64,000 bases of DNA from Chromatiales bacterium (lineage in GTDB: Bacteria; Pseudomonadota; Gammaproteobacteria; Chromatiales; Chromatiaceae). Made by a program: the position numbers and the translations under genes. Shown here piece after piece: positions 20,000 to 28,365 of this stretch (its first letter is position 1; every line of letters starts with the position of its first letter). The stretch is from the NCBI GenBank assembly GCA_022360905.1, contig JAKSBX010000217.1, forward strand, positions 54,094 to 118,093, in the 5' to 3' direction. The notes under the pieces are model-generated. The model saw only the letters and a list, made by a program, of their open reading frames with translations. It had not been told where the DNA came from and searched no databases.

Positions 20000-20275
20000 A
20001 TGCATGCCGCAAGCTTTCCTGAAGACTCCACTCTGAAGCGTCACTTTGAATCAACTGTTGAAATGAAACGCCAAAGATGGTTACAGATACCACCGTCAGA
20101 CTCCATCTTAAGACGACACATTCTCTCGCAAAGGAATCAATCGGCATCGACTTCAGACCATGCAACAGTGGCAAAACGAAGTGCATCCGTTGTTTCGATC
20201 GGATCGAGCACCCGAGTTGAAGAAAAACCCAAGGGATTTTTGGCCAGGTTTTTTAGCCTGTTCAGTAAAAATTGA
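20000..20275 (+). CDS. Small basic hypothetical protein
   Basis: 91 aa; AAGAGGAG RBS; ends KPKGFLARFFSLFSKN. Confidence 0.55.
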   Translation: MHAASFPEDSTLKRHFESTVEMKRQRWLQIPPSDSILRRHILSQRNQSASTSDHATVAKRSASVVSIGSSTRVEEKPKGFLARFFSLFSKN

Positions 20276-20328
20276 TCCTATCGGGCCCTGTTACTCAGGT
20301 GGTTGCAATAAGAACAACTAACAGCTGA

Positions 20329-20358
20329 GACTGAAGCTATCATTCGATAGCTTCAGTC
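20329..20358. other. Perfect 13-bp hairpin with tetraloop upstream of the 20395 gene
   Basis: gactgaagctatc-attc-gatagcttcagtc. Confidence 0.7.
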
Positions 20359-20394
20359 AACATGCTGATCATATCGCGATAGGAGTTTCCGCTC

Positions 20395-21081
20395 ATGCTT
20401 ATGCGTAGCTTTATTTTTACTATTATGTTCACACTTTTATGCTCTACTCCGATGCTGGCAGAAACTAAAATATTGCCACCACCCGACTTGAATGAAGCGC
20501 AAAAACTGATTTTCTTTAAAGATCACCTACAAGGTGTAACCAAAGGCAGTCAACTGAGCTATGACTTTACAAGCAGAACGGATAAACAGCGATTCCAGGA
20601 TAAGATCATCATCCGTGTCACCAACATAGTAAGCCAGGGTAAACGTGATCTTGAATTTGATTTCCTCAGCGGCGAAAATCACATCGATTTCACACCGGCT
20701 AAATCATATACGGGTAATCCCGTCATCATTCATTTCCTAGAGAGGGATATTTCTCTAATGTCAAAGGACACCGGCGGATGGAATGGCTATTTCCGCAATA
20801 GAATTCGGAACTCATTCAGAAAACCGGCGCAAATGGACGAAATAACATTCGACTTTAATGGAAAAATGGTAAAAGGTACTGAAATTGTGGTCACACCCTT
20901 TGTTGGCGATCCAAACTCAAACAATTTCAAGTTGTACGCGAATAAGCGCTACGAGTTTCTCTTCTCTGATAAAGTCCCAGGCGGCATTTTCCGTATTCGT
21001 ACCCAAGTTCTCAGTGAGAACGGTGAGCAAACGTTAATCGATGAAAACATGACATTCAAAGAAATTACCCCCGGCGCTTAG
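20395..21081 (+). CDS. Uncharacterised periplasmic protein
   Basis: Signal peptide; mature region has beta-rich composition. Confidence 0.75.
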   Translation: MLMRSFIFTIMFTLLCSTPMLAETKILPPPDLNEAQKLIFFKDHLQGVTKGSQLSYDFTSRTDKQRFQDKIIIRVTNIVSQGKRDLEFDFLSGENHIDFTPAKSYTGNPVIIHFLERDISLMSKDTGGWNGYFRNRIRNSFRKPAQMDEITFDFNGKMVKGTEIVVTPFVGDPNSNNFKLYANKRYEFLFSDKVPGGIFRIRTQVLSENGEQTLIDENMTFKEITPGA

Positions 21082-21094
21082 GGCCACTATATTT

Positions 21095-21481
21095 ATGGGA
21101 AGATCATCCATGTATAAAATACCAAAGTTAGTCTATCTGCTTGTACTGGGGTTTCTCCATATTCCTGCAGATGCACTATCTGATGAATGTAATAAAGCCA
21201 GTCAACAAAACTACCCGACATCGGCTAAAGTCGACTATGTCATCGGATGTATGGCCTCGAATGGTCAATCGCATGAGATTATGCAAAAGTGTTCATGCAG
21301 TATCGACTTGATCGAGCAGAAGATCCCTTATGATGAGTATGTGCAGATATCAACCCTGCTCAGTCTTCAGCAGATGAGTAATTCAGGAAGAAATGCGATC
21401 TATAAAAACTCCACATGGTCTCAAAAAGCAGTGGCCAAATTGAGAGATATACAAGCCGATTCAACCTTGCGCTGTTTTTAA
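21095..21481 (+). CDS. Uncharacterised Cys-containing exported protein (start may be 21110)
   Basis: Signal peptide; five Cys in the mature part (DEC, IGC, CSC, RCF). Confidence 0.7.
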   Translation: MGRSSMYKIPKLVYLLVLGFLHIPADALSDECNKASQQNYPTSAKVDYVIGCMASNGQSHEIMQKCSCSIDLIEQKIPYDEYVQISTLLSLQQMSNSGRNAIYKNSTWSQKAVAKLRDIQADSTLRCF

Positions 21482-21544
21482 TTAATCAAACCGAGTTACC
21501 TGAGATCGGCTGTGCGCAAATCATTAAGGATATGGCTGGATATA

Positions 21545-21567
21545 TAGCTGCCCAGTGTGGGCAGCTA
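21545..21567. terminator. Possible bidirectional terminator between convergent genes
   Basis: tagctgccca-gtg-tgggcagcta, 10-bp perfect stem. Confidence 0.5.
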
Positions 21568-21602
21568 GGGTCTGTTAACACACCGATTGTATATTAAACC
21601 AC

Positions 21603-22448
21603 TCAAGATCTCTGCTCAGGTAGATTCATACTATGTGTAAATGTTCTGCCTTTCGAGTCTTTTACATGGACCTGTAAGACACCGGACTCTTCCGGAGCAA
21701 AACCAAATCGAATACTCGGATCCTCACTGATCGAGATATCGGTATCCGCTGTAAACACCTCCTCTCCGTTATAGGTGACCTGGATGGTCCGTACAAAATC
21801 GGCAGGAATATAGAACCGTGAGACCTGATCAAACTGTAAACCTGAATTATTCGGATGCTTTATCATTAATTGGGTCGGTATTAGATCCCCTGCGGTAAAT
21901 GATTCCGGCAAACGGAATTTGATGCGTCCCAGCTGGGCAGCGGCCGCCGCCGGATCCTTCAATGATGGCGCAGAACAACCGCCGGATGCTTTAACATAAT
22001 TGTTCACCATGTAGAGGTTGCCATCACTGATTTCCGCGATTGCCCGTAAATCCGTATAGGCATTTATTCGCACTCTGGTTGATAGGCTTTTCCAATTGTG
22101 ATTTCCAGGAAAAGAAAAAACAGCGGCAACCGGTGAAGGATTGTTGTCGATTACAATATAGAGTTTTTTGATATATCGCTCAGGGGTTTGATCAAATTTC
22201 GATTCGATGGTAATCGGAACGATCGCCGCATCCATAGCCCTTTTCGGTGTATCGAGGCCAAGTATTTCCTGGCCATCCTGAATATGGTTATCCCCAATCA
22301 GGGAGCTTTTAATCTGGAACCACCGATTTTCATCCCCAGTTGCCCCAGCCTGTGTCGGCATTAATAAAATAAGCGCAGATACCACTGTCAATACAGCAAA
22401 ACTATTGCAAAGCCTGTGTATCTGGTTAATAGATGAGACAACTGTCAT
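21603..22448 (-). CDS. Quinoprotein dehydrogenase-associated SoxYZ-like carrier protein
   Basis: SoxY-like SGGCSAPSLKDP segment followed by a SoxZ-like domain; start re-placed to ATG 22448. Confidence 0.88.
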   Translation of the reverse strand: MTVVSSINQIHRLCNSFAVLTVVSALILLMPTQAGATGDENRWFQIKSSLIGDNHIQDGQEILGLDTPKRAMDAAIVPITIESKFDQTPERYIKKLYIVIDNNPSPVAAVFSFPGNHNWKSLSTRVRINAYTDLRAIAEISDGNLYMVNNYVKASGGCSAPSLKDPAAAAAQLGRIKFRLPESFTAGDLIPTQLMIKHPNNSGLQFDQVSRFYIPADFVRTIQVTYNGEEVFTADTDISISEDPSIRFGFAPEESGVLQVHVKDSKGRTFTHSMNLPEQRS

Positions 22449-22694
22449 AGTAGTATCCTCGATAGGTGTGAGTTTGTGCCCAACACAGGCAGATAGCACG
22501 TATTGTGTTAGATACTTATTTTAAAAGGGCGTTCCTGGGGCTAACCGGAAATGGTCTGCTCGAAATGTTCAGCCGATTCAACGTATCAGTTGGATGCGTA
22601 TTCCCGCCTATTTCTGTTTCAGAATTGACAGGCCCAGACATCAACCTTACAAACTTCAGGTCATTATTTCGCTTGGTCATGCACCATATACCCC

Positions 22695-23882
22695 CTATTC
22701 CCACTCCAGCTCAGCAAATGCTGCGGTGACGTTACGACCATGATATTCATTAAAAAGCAACCAGTTGCCCTCTTCCTCCAGTCCAACAGTTTCAACAGCC
22801 TGAGCAATGGTGCCACCCTCACTGATAATCTGCCGAATCTGATTGGCGATTAGATCAAGATAACGACGCTGTGTTGCCAACGCCGACCGCCAGGCGGTCA
22901 CCACGGGACCATGACCCGGCACAACTTGACTTATTGGCTGACACGGCTGCTGATTTTGATTATGGCGGGTAGTTGATAGATCTCTGTTTTCAATGGTTAA
23001 ATTATGGCAATTTGAAGCAATCAGCCCGTCCATTACCTTTAACCACCCCAACAAACTGCCATCCATGACAGGTATTCGTTCTACGAAAAGCAGATCAGAT
23101 AACCACAATGTGCCCGATTGAGTGTCAAACACACTCAAGTCATTGTTGGTGTGTGCTGTTGGATAGGCTTTCAATTCCAACCAACGATCCCCTAGATCCA
23201 AACGCATCCCCTGAGTGACTGATACGGAATGTGAGGGCATGACAAGTTGTGTATGTTCAGAACTATCTCCTAATAAACGCTTCATATTATTGAGATAGGT
23301 GGTCTTGCGTCTTGCCAATGCATCGGCAAGATTCTGATGACCAATCACCGTCGGATTATCCTCGTTGAAGGCTGCCGTACCCAACGCATGATCCGGATGC
23401 ATATGGGTAAGTATGACGTAGGCAATAGGCAGATCAGTCACAGCCCTGATATGCTCTCTGAGACGCAGACCTTGCTGGAAGCTGCTTCCAGTATCGATAA
23501 CTGCCACACGTTCGCTGCCGACGATAAATCCAGTGTTCGCTATCCGGCCTTTGTTGGATCGGGAGAAATCCTCATGCACACCAAGCCAGAGATAGATACC
23601 TGGAGCGATCTTTTGTAAATCTTCACCAGCCGCCACTCCCGTTGATGAGAGGGCAAGAAGAAGTACAATCCATGACTGGCTGAAACAGGCCGAACTATAT
23701 TGAATATTGAGTATCTTCTGAAATAGTAAACTAGTATCAAGCTGGAGCAGATTGGCATATATTTTGCCAAAATTAATAAACATGCCGTGTTGACGAGTTG
23801 TTATGACTTGTTTCATTTCTGGCAGAGATAGCAAAAAAAATAGTTCAACCTGTTGGAGGAAAAATGAATCCTGGTAAGGCAT
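22695..23882 (-). CDS. Quinoprotein relay system zinc metallohydrolase (MBL fold); start uncertain
   Basis: THMHPDH metallo-beta-lactamase motif; next to the SoxYZ-like carrier. Confidence 0.88.
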   Translation of the reverse strand: MPYQDSFFLQQVELFFLLSLPEMKQVITTRQHGMFINFGKIYANLLQLDTSLLFQKILNIQYSSACFSQSWIVLLLALSSTGVAAGEDLQKIAPGIYLWLGVHEDFSRSNKGRIANTGFIVGSERVAVIDTGSSFQQGLRLREHIRAVTDLPIAYVILTHMHPDHALGTAAFNEDNPTVIGHQNLADALARRKTTYLNNMKRLLGDSSEHTQLVMPSHSVSVTQGMRLDLGDRWLELKAYPTAHTNNDLSVFDTQSGTLWLSDLLFVERIPVMDGSLLGWLKVMDGLIASNCHNLTIENRDLSTTRHNQNQQPCQPISQVVPGHGPVVTAWRSALATQRRYLDLIANQIRQIISEGGTIAQAVETVGLEEEGNWLLFNEYHGRNVTAAFAELEWE

Positions 23883-24883
23883 TGGTTGGCAGAAAAATCG
23901 CTCAGATCATCACGGCTAAGGGACCACTGATTGTTGCATTAATCCTTTTGTTCCATACGACATGCACTTTTTCTGCCAACAGCATAAAAATGGCAGTGTT
24001 AAAGTTTGGTACAGTCAACTGGGAACTCGATGTTATAAAACGGCACGATCTGGATCGTCAGCAGGGTTTCAGCTTGGACGTTGTAGAAATGGCCGGTAAA
24101 CAGGCAACCATGGTTGCACTTCAGGCTGGATCCGTCGATATCGCGGTCAGTGACTGGATCTGGGTCTCAAGGCAACGTAATGAGGGTAAGGCTTTCACCT
24201 TCGTCCCCTACTCCACTGCACTCGGTGCCCTGGTAGTCCCTCAGGACTCCCCGGTCCGTGAGATCAAGGAGCTGCAGGGATTACGGCTGGGTATCGCCGG
24301 TGGACCGTTGGACAAGAGTTGGTTGCTGTTACAGGCACTGGCTTTGCAGCAATCCGGGATTGAACTCGATAAAAATTTAAGCCCGGTATTTGCCGCCCCA
24401 CCACTGCTCAATCAGCAACTGAAGCAGGGACGTATCGATGCCGTTCTCAATTTCTGGCCCTATGTTGCCAGGCTTGAAGCGATTGGCATGCGGCAGCTTA
24501 TCAGCGTGCAGGATGTTTCCCGGGGGTTGGGGATCCGCAGTCAGGTACCTTTTGTCGGTTATGTATTCGATGAACAGTGGGCGAATCAACATCAAAATCT
24601 CATTCAGGCTTTTATCCGCGCAGCCACGAAAGCAAAACAGATCATGCTGAATTCTGACCAGGAGTGGGAAAAGCTGAGACCCTTGATGAAAGCCCCGGAT
24701 GAAGCCACATTTCTCGCTTTACGCGATGGATTCAGAGCGGGCATTCCCAATCAGTGGGGTGCGGCCGAACAGAATGATGCAAAGCAACTGTTTGATATAC
24801 TTTTCAAATTGGGTGGTAAAAAGCTCGTTGGTAATACCACTCAACTTGCAGAGGGTACATTCTGGTCAGGCACTGTAGAGTAG
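23864..24883 (+). CDS. NitT/TauT-type ABC substrate-binding protein
   Basis: SsuA/TauA-like sequence; followed by permease and ATPase. Confidence 0.85.
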   Translation: MNPGKALVGRKIAQIITAKGPLIVALILLFHTTCTFSANSIKMAVLKFGTVNWELDVIKRHDLDRQQGFSLDVVEMAGKQATMVALQAGSVDIAVSDWIWVSRQRNEGKAFTFVPYSTALGALVVPQDSPVREIKELQGLRLGIAGGPLDKSWLLLQALALQQSGIELDKNLSPVFAAPPLLNQQLKQGRIDAVLNFWPYVARLEAIGMRQLISVQDVSRGLGIRSQVPFVGYVFDEQWANQHQNLIQAFIRAATKAKQIMLNSDQEWEKLRPLMKAPDEATFLALRDGFRAGIPNQWGAAEQNDAKQLFDILFKLGGKKLVGNTTQLAEGTFWSGTVE

Positions 24884-24887
24884 GATC

Positions 24888-25634
24888 TTGAACTTTCCTA
24901 TATACATACGACAGTTCTCTTCCATATTACTGTTGCTGCTGATATGGCATGTAGCAGCCATATTGTGGCAGAACAGTATGCTGCCTTCTCCCAGTTCAGT
25001 CGTCACCCTGATCTGGCAGGAAATGCTCAATGGTCAGCTCTGGTTTCACCTCGGTGCAACCCTATTGCGGGTATTGGTCTCTTTTATTGTTGCCATGCTG
25101 ATAGGCAGCGTTATCGGAATCATTATGGGCCGATCACGGGTCACGGATCAGTTTCTGGATCCCTGGTTGATTATCTTTCTCAACATACCCGCTTTGGTGA
25201 TCATCATCCTGGCTTATGTCTGGTTTGGTCTGGAGGAACTTACTGCGATATTTGCAATTGCCATTAACAAGATACCCAATGTGATCGTGACAATGCGTGA
25301 AGGCGCGCGTACCCTGGATGAAGATTACAATCAGATGGCGCATAGCTTCAATCTCGGCCGGCGTAAGATACTCTTTTACATCACCCTGCCCCAGTTACTG
25401 CCATTTTTTGCCGTTGCAGCCCGTTCCGGAATCGCATTGATATGGAAAATTGTGCTAGTGGTGGAACTATTGGGTCGAAGCAATGGGGTAGGTTTTCAGC
25501 TACATCTCTATTTTCAGCTGTTTGATGTTACCGGGATAATGGCCTACAGCTTCTCCTTCATCCTCATCATGTTGACCATTGAATATGCACTCCTGCAGCC
25601 CTTAGAGCGCAAAGTCAATCGCTGGCGTGGATAA
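24888..25634 (+). CDS. NitT/TauT-type ABC permease
   Basis: BPD_transp_1-like membrane protein. Confidence 0.9.
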   Translation: MNFPIYIRQFSSILLLLLIWHVAAILWQNSMLPSPSSVVTLIWQEMLNGQLWFHLGATLLRVLVSFIVAMLIGSVIGIIMGRSRVTDQFLDPWLIIFLNIPALVIIILAYVWFGLEELTAIFAIAINKIPNVIVTMREGARTLDEDYNQMAHSFNLGRRKILFYITLPQLLPFFAVAARSGIALIWKIVLVVELLGRSNGVGFQLHLYFQLFDVTGIMAYSFSFILIMLTIEYALLQPLERKVNRWRG

Positions 25635-26376
25635 TTCTATGTTAGAAATCGAAGTTAGAAACAAAAGCTTCATCCAATCAGACTCAGAGACTCCGCTCTC
25701 GGTTCTGACTGACATACAGATCGAGCTCAATGAGGGAGAATTTGTCGCTTTGGTAGGCCCATCCGGTTGTGGCAAAAGCACATTATTGCAAATCATTTCA
25801 GGATTGGATAAAGATTTCGAGGGGGCGATTCGCTGGCAGAATGGCGCCAGTCAACATTTGGAGAAGCTGGGTTACGTTTTTCAGAATCCCAGACTACTGC
25901 CCTGGCTCAATCTCTACGACAATATCGCTCTGGTACTGAACAACCCAGTTGCCAAACAAGCAGAGATTGCCGCTCTGTTAGACGCGACCGGTCTCAGTGC
26001 ATTCACAACTTACCACCCGGCCCAGCTTTCAATCGGCATGCAGAGGCGAGCCGCTCTGGCCCGTGCCTTTGTCATCGAGCCTTCTCTATTGATCATGGAT
26101 GAACCGTTCGTCTCTCTGGATCGACCTACCGCTGTCCAGCTCAGAGCGCTGTTGCTGGAGATTTTGGCCGTCAGACGCACAACTGTAATCTTTGTCACCC
26201 ATGATCTGTATGAAGCCACCCAGCTCGCCGACCGTATCCTCTTCCTTTCGACTTCCCCCGCCAAAGTGATCGGTGAGACGCCAGTGACCCTGGCGCGGGA
26301 TCAGCGTGGTGATGAAACGGCGGTGAATCAAAAATATGCAGAGATCAGGACGTTGTTTACTCGTTTATACCCATAA
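25627..26376 (+). CDS. NitT/TauT-type ABC ATP-binding protein
   Basis: GPSGCGKST, LLIMDEPF; ABC signature reads LSIGMQRR. Confidence 0.9.
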   Translation: MDNSMLEIEVRNKSFIQSDSETPLSVLTDIQIELNEGEFVALVGPSGCGKSTLLQIISGLDKDFEGAIRWQNGASQHLEKLGYVFQNPRLLPWLNLYDNIALVLNNPVAKQAEIAALLDATGLSAFTTYHPAQLSIGMQRRAALARAFVIEPSLLIMDEPFVSLDRPTAVQLRALLLEILAVRRTTVIFVTHDLYEATQLADRILFLSTSPAKVIGETPVTLARDQRGDETAVNQKYAEIRTLFTRLYP

Positions 26377-26595
26377 TAATCACGGTTAATCCGATTCCTG
26401 CTGTTTGTATGGAAGATGTCTTGTTGAAGTGACAGGCTGATGTCACTGTGCCAGAAAAGTGGAGCACTGCCTGAACCCGGATTCCGCCTGCAAAGGTAAG
26501 GGTTATTGATCCGTCGATGAGTAAAGGGGTGAGAGGGACTTACCACCAAAGCTTCGATCAGAACGGCAGATTGATTGGCATGGGCACCAACCAAA

Positions 26596-26611
26596 TGGCA
26601 CATGAATTGCA
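26596..26611 (+). promoter_or_regulatory. Sigma54 -24/-12 promoter of the formate dehydrogenase operon
   Basis: TGGCAC-ATGAA-TTGCA, perfect consensus. Confidence 0.82.
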
Positions 26612-26655
26612 GATACTGGTTTATAAAATCAGAAATCACCCCAAGAGAAATTCAC

Positions 26656-28365
26656 TTGTCACCTTCATCAAAACCACAAAAGCGCCGTTTTGGTCAAAAC
26701 AAAGGCCGCCATATCGATCCTAGCGCCCGGCAAACTGTTCGTCAGTTATTGGACAACATGCCGCGTCGGGCCGATCTGCTCATCGAAGCACTACACAAGT
26801 TACAGGATCATCTGGGTTACATCTCTAAGGATCTACTGAGTGCGCTCGCTGATGAGATGAATCTGTCCAGTGCTGAAGTCTATGAAGTAGCCAGCTTCTA
26901 CCACCATTTTGATCTGGTGGCTGAGGGTCAGCAACCGCCTCCTCCCTTGACAATCCGGGTCTGTGAATCCATTTCATGCAATCTTGCCGGTGCTGAAAAA
27001 CTGATTGACGCGCTGAGTAAGGCACTGGGTGACAAGCTGAGAATCCAGCGGGTTCCCTGTGTCGGACGGTGCCAGAGTGCACCGGTTGCGGTCGTCGGAA
27101 AATTACCGGTTTCTCAAGCTGATGTGAATAAAGTCCGTCAATTGGTTGAAACTGGCCAGACTGAACCCGATCTGCCCGATGGCTACATCAACTACAAAGC
27201 CTATTGTACGCAAGGTGGGTACAAGCTGCTGCAACAGATTCAGAGCAGCGAAACCGACAGTGATGAGCACTATCCATTATCCATAGAGCAGGTGATAGAG
27301 ACGCTGGAGAGTGCCAACTTGAGAGGCCTGGGTGGCGCCGGGTTTCCGGCTGGCCGAAAATGGCGAATTCTCAGAGATCAGCCTGCCCCCCGGTTGTTGG
27401 CAGTCAATATCGATGAGGGGGAACCCGGTACCTTTAAAGACCGTTTCTACCTGGAACAGGATCCCCACAGATTTTTAGAAGGCACTCTGATTGCTGCCAA
27501 GGTTGTCGGCATCAGTGAAATCTATATCTATTTAAGGGATGAATACGCCGCAATCCGCCATATGCTGGAACGGGAAATAGCCACCCTGCAGGCAGACCCA
27601 CCCTCTCCCCTACCGCCGATACATCTGCGCCGGGGTGCCGGTGCCTATATCTGCGGGGAAGAGTCGGCAATGATCGAGTCCATTGAGGGTAAGCGTGGCA
27701 TGCCTCGTCAGCGCCCCCCCTATGTGGCGCAGGTCGGTCTGTTTGGTCATCCGACCCTGGAACACAACATGGAAACGCTCTATTGGGTGCGTGAGCTATT
27801 GGAGAAAGGCGCCGACTGGTTTAGCCGACAGGGGCGAAATGGGCGGCATGGTCTGCGTAGTTTTTCAGTGAGTGGTCGAGTGAAAAATCCCGGCGTCTAT
27901 CTTGCACCGGCGGGCATCACTCTGTTGGAGCTGATTGATGAATACTGTGGCGGTATGCTCGAGGGTCATCAGCTCTACGCCTATTTTCCCGGAGGCGCAT
28001 CAGGCGGCATTCTGCCGGCATCTCTGGCAGATATTCCACTCGATTTCGATACTCTGCAACCCCACGGTTGTTTTATAGGTTCAGCCGCAATCATCGTGCT
28101 TTCACAACAGGATAGCGTACGAGATGCCGCGCTGAATGCGATGCGTTTTTTCGCTCACGAATCCTGCGGCCAGTGCACTCCTTGCCGGGTAGGTACAGAG
28201 AAGGCCGTTCACTTGATGGAGAAACAAACGTGGGACCGTAGCTTACTCGAAGAGCTCTCATCAGTCATGATCGACGCTTCAATTTGCGGTCTTGGCCAGG
28301 CCGCGCCTAACCCCATGCTGAGTGTCTTGAAATATTTTCCCCAGGAGTTCGATTATGGCGAGTGA
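26656..28365 (+). CDS. NAD-dependent formate dehydrogenase beta subunit, NuoE/NuoF fusion type
   Basis: NuoE-like 2Fe-2S domain, then NuoF-like FMN/NAD and 4Fe-4S domain; start moved to TTG 26656 because the promoter lies inside the track ORF. Confidence 0.88.
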   Translation: MSPSSKPQKRRFGQNKGRHIDPSARQTVRQLLDNMPRRADLLIEALHKLQDHLGYISKDLLSALADEMNLSSAEVYEVASFYHHFDLVAEGQQPPPPLTIRVCESISCNLAGAEKLIDALSKALGDKLRIQRVPCVGRCQSAPVAVVGKLPVSQADVNKVRQLVETGQTEPDLPDGYINYKAYCTQGGYKLLQQIQSSETDSDEHYPLSIEQVIETLESANLRGLGGAGFPAGRKWRILRDQPAPRLLAVNIDEGEPGTFKDRFYLEQDPHRFLEGTLIAAKVVGISEIYIYLRDEYAAIRHMLEREIATLQADPPSPLPPIHLRRGAGAYICGEESAMIESIEGKRGMPRQRPPYVAQVGLFGHPTLEHNMETLYWVRELLEKGADWFSRQGRNGRHGLRSFSVSGRVKNPGVYLAPAGITLLELIDEYCGGMLEGHQLYAYFPGGASGGILPASLADIPLDFDTLQPHGCFIGSAAIIVLSQQDSVRDAALNAMRFFAHESCGQCTPCRVGTEKAVHLMEKQTWDRSLLEELSSVMIDASICGLGQAAPNPMLSVLKYFPQEFDYGE

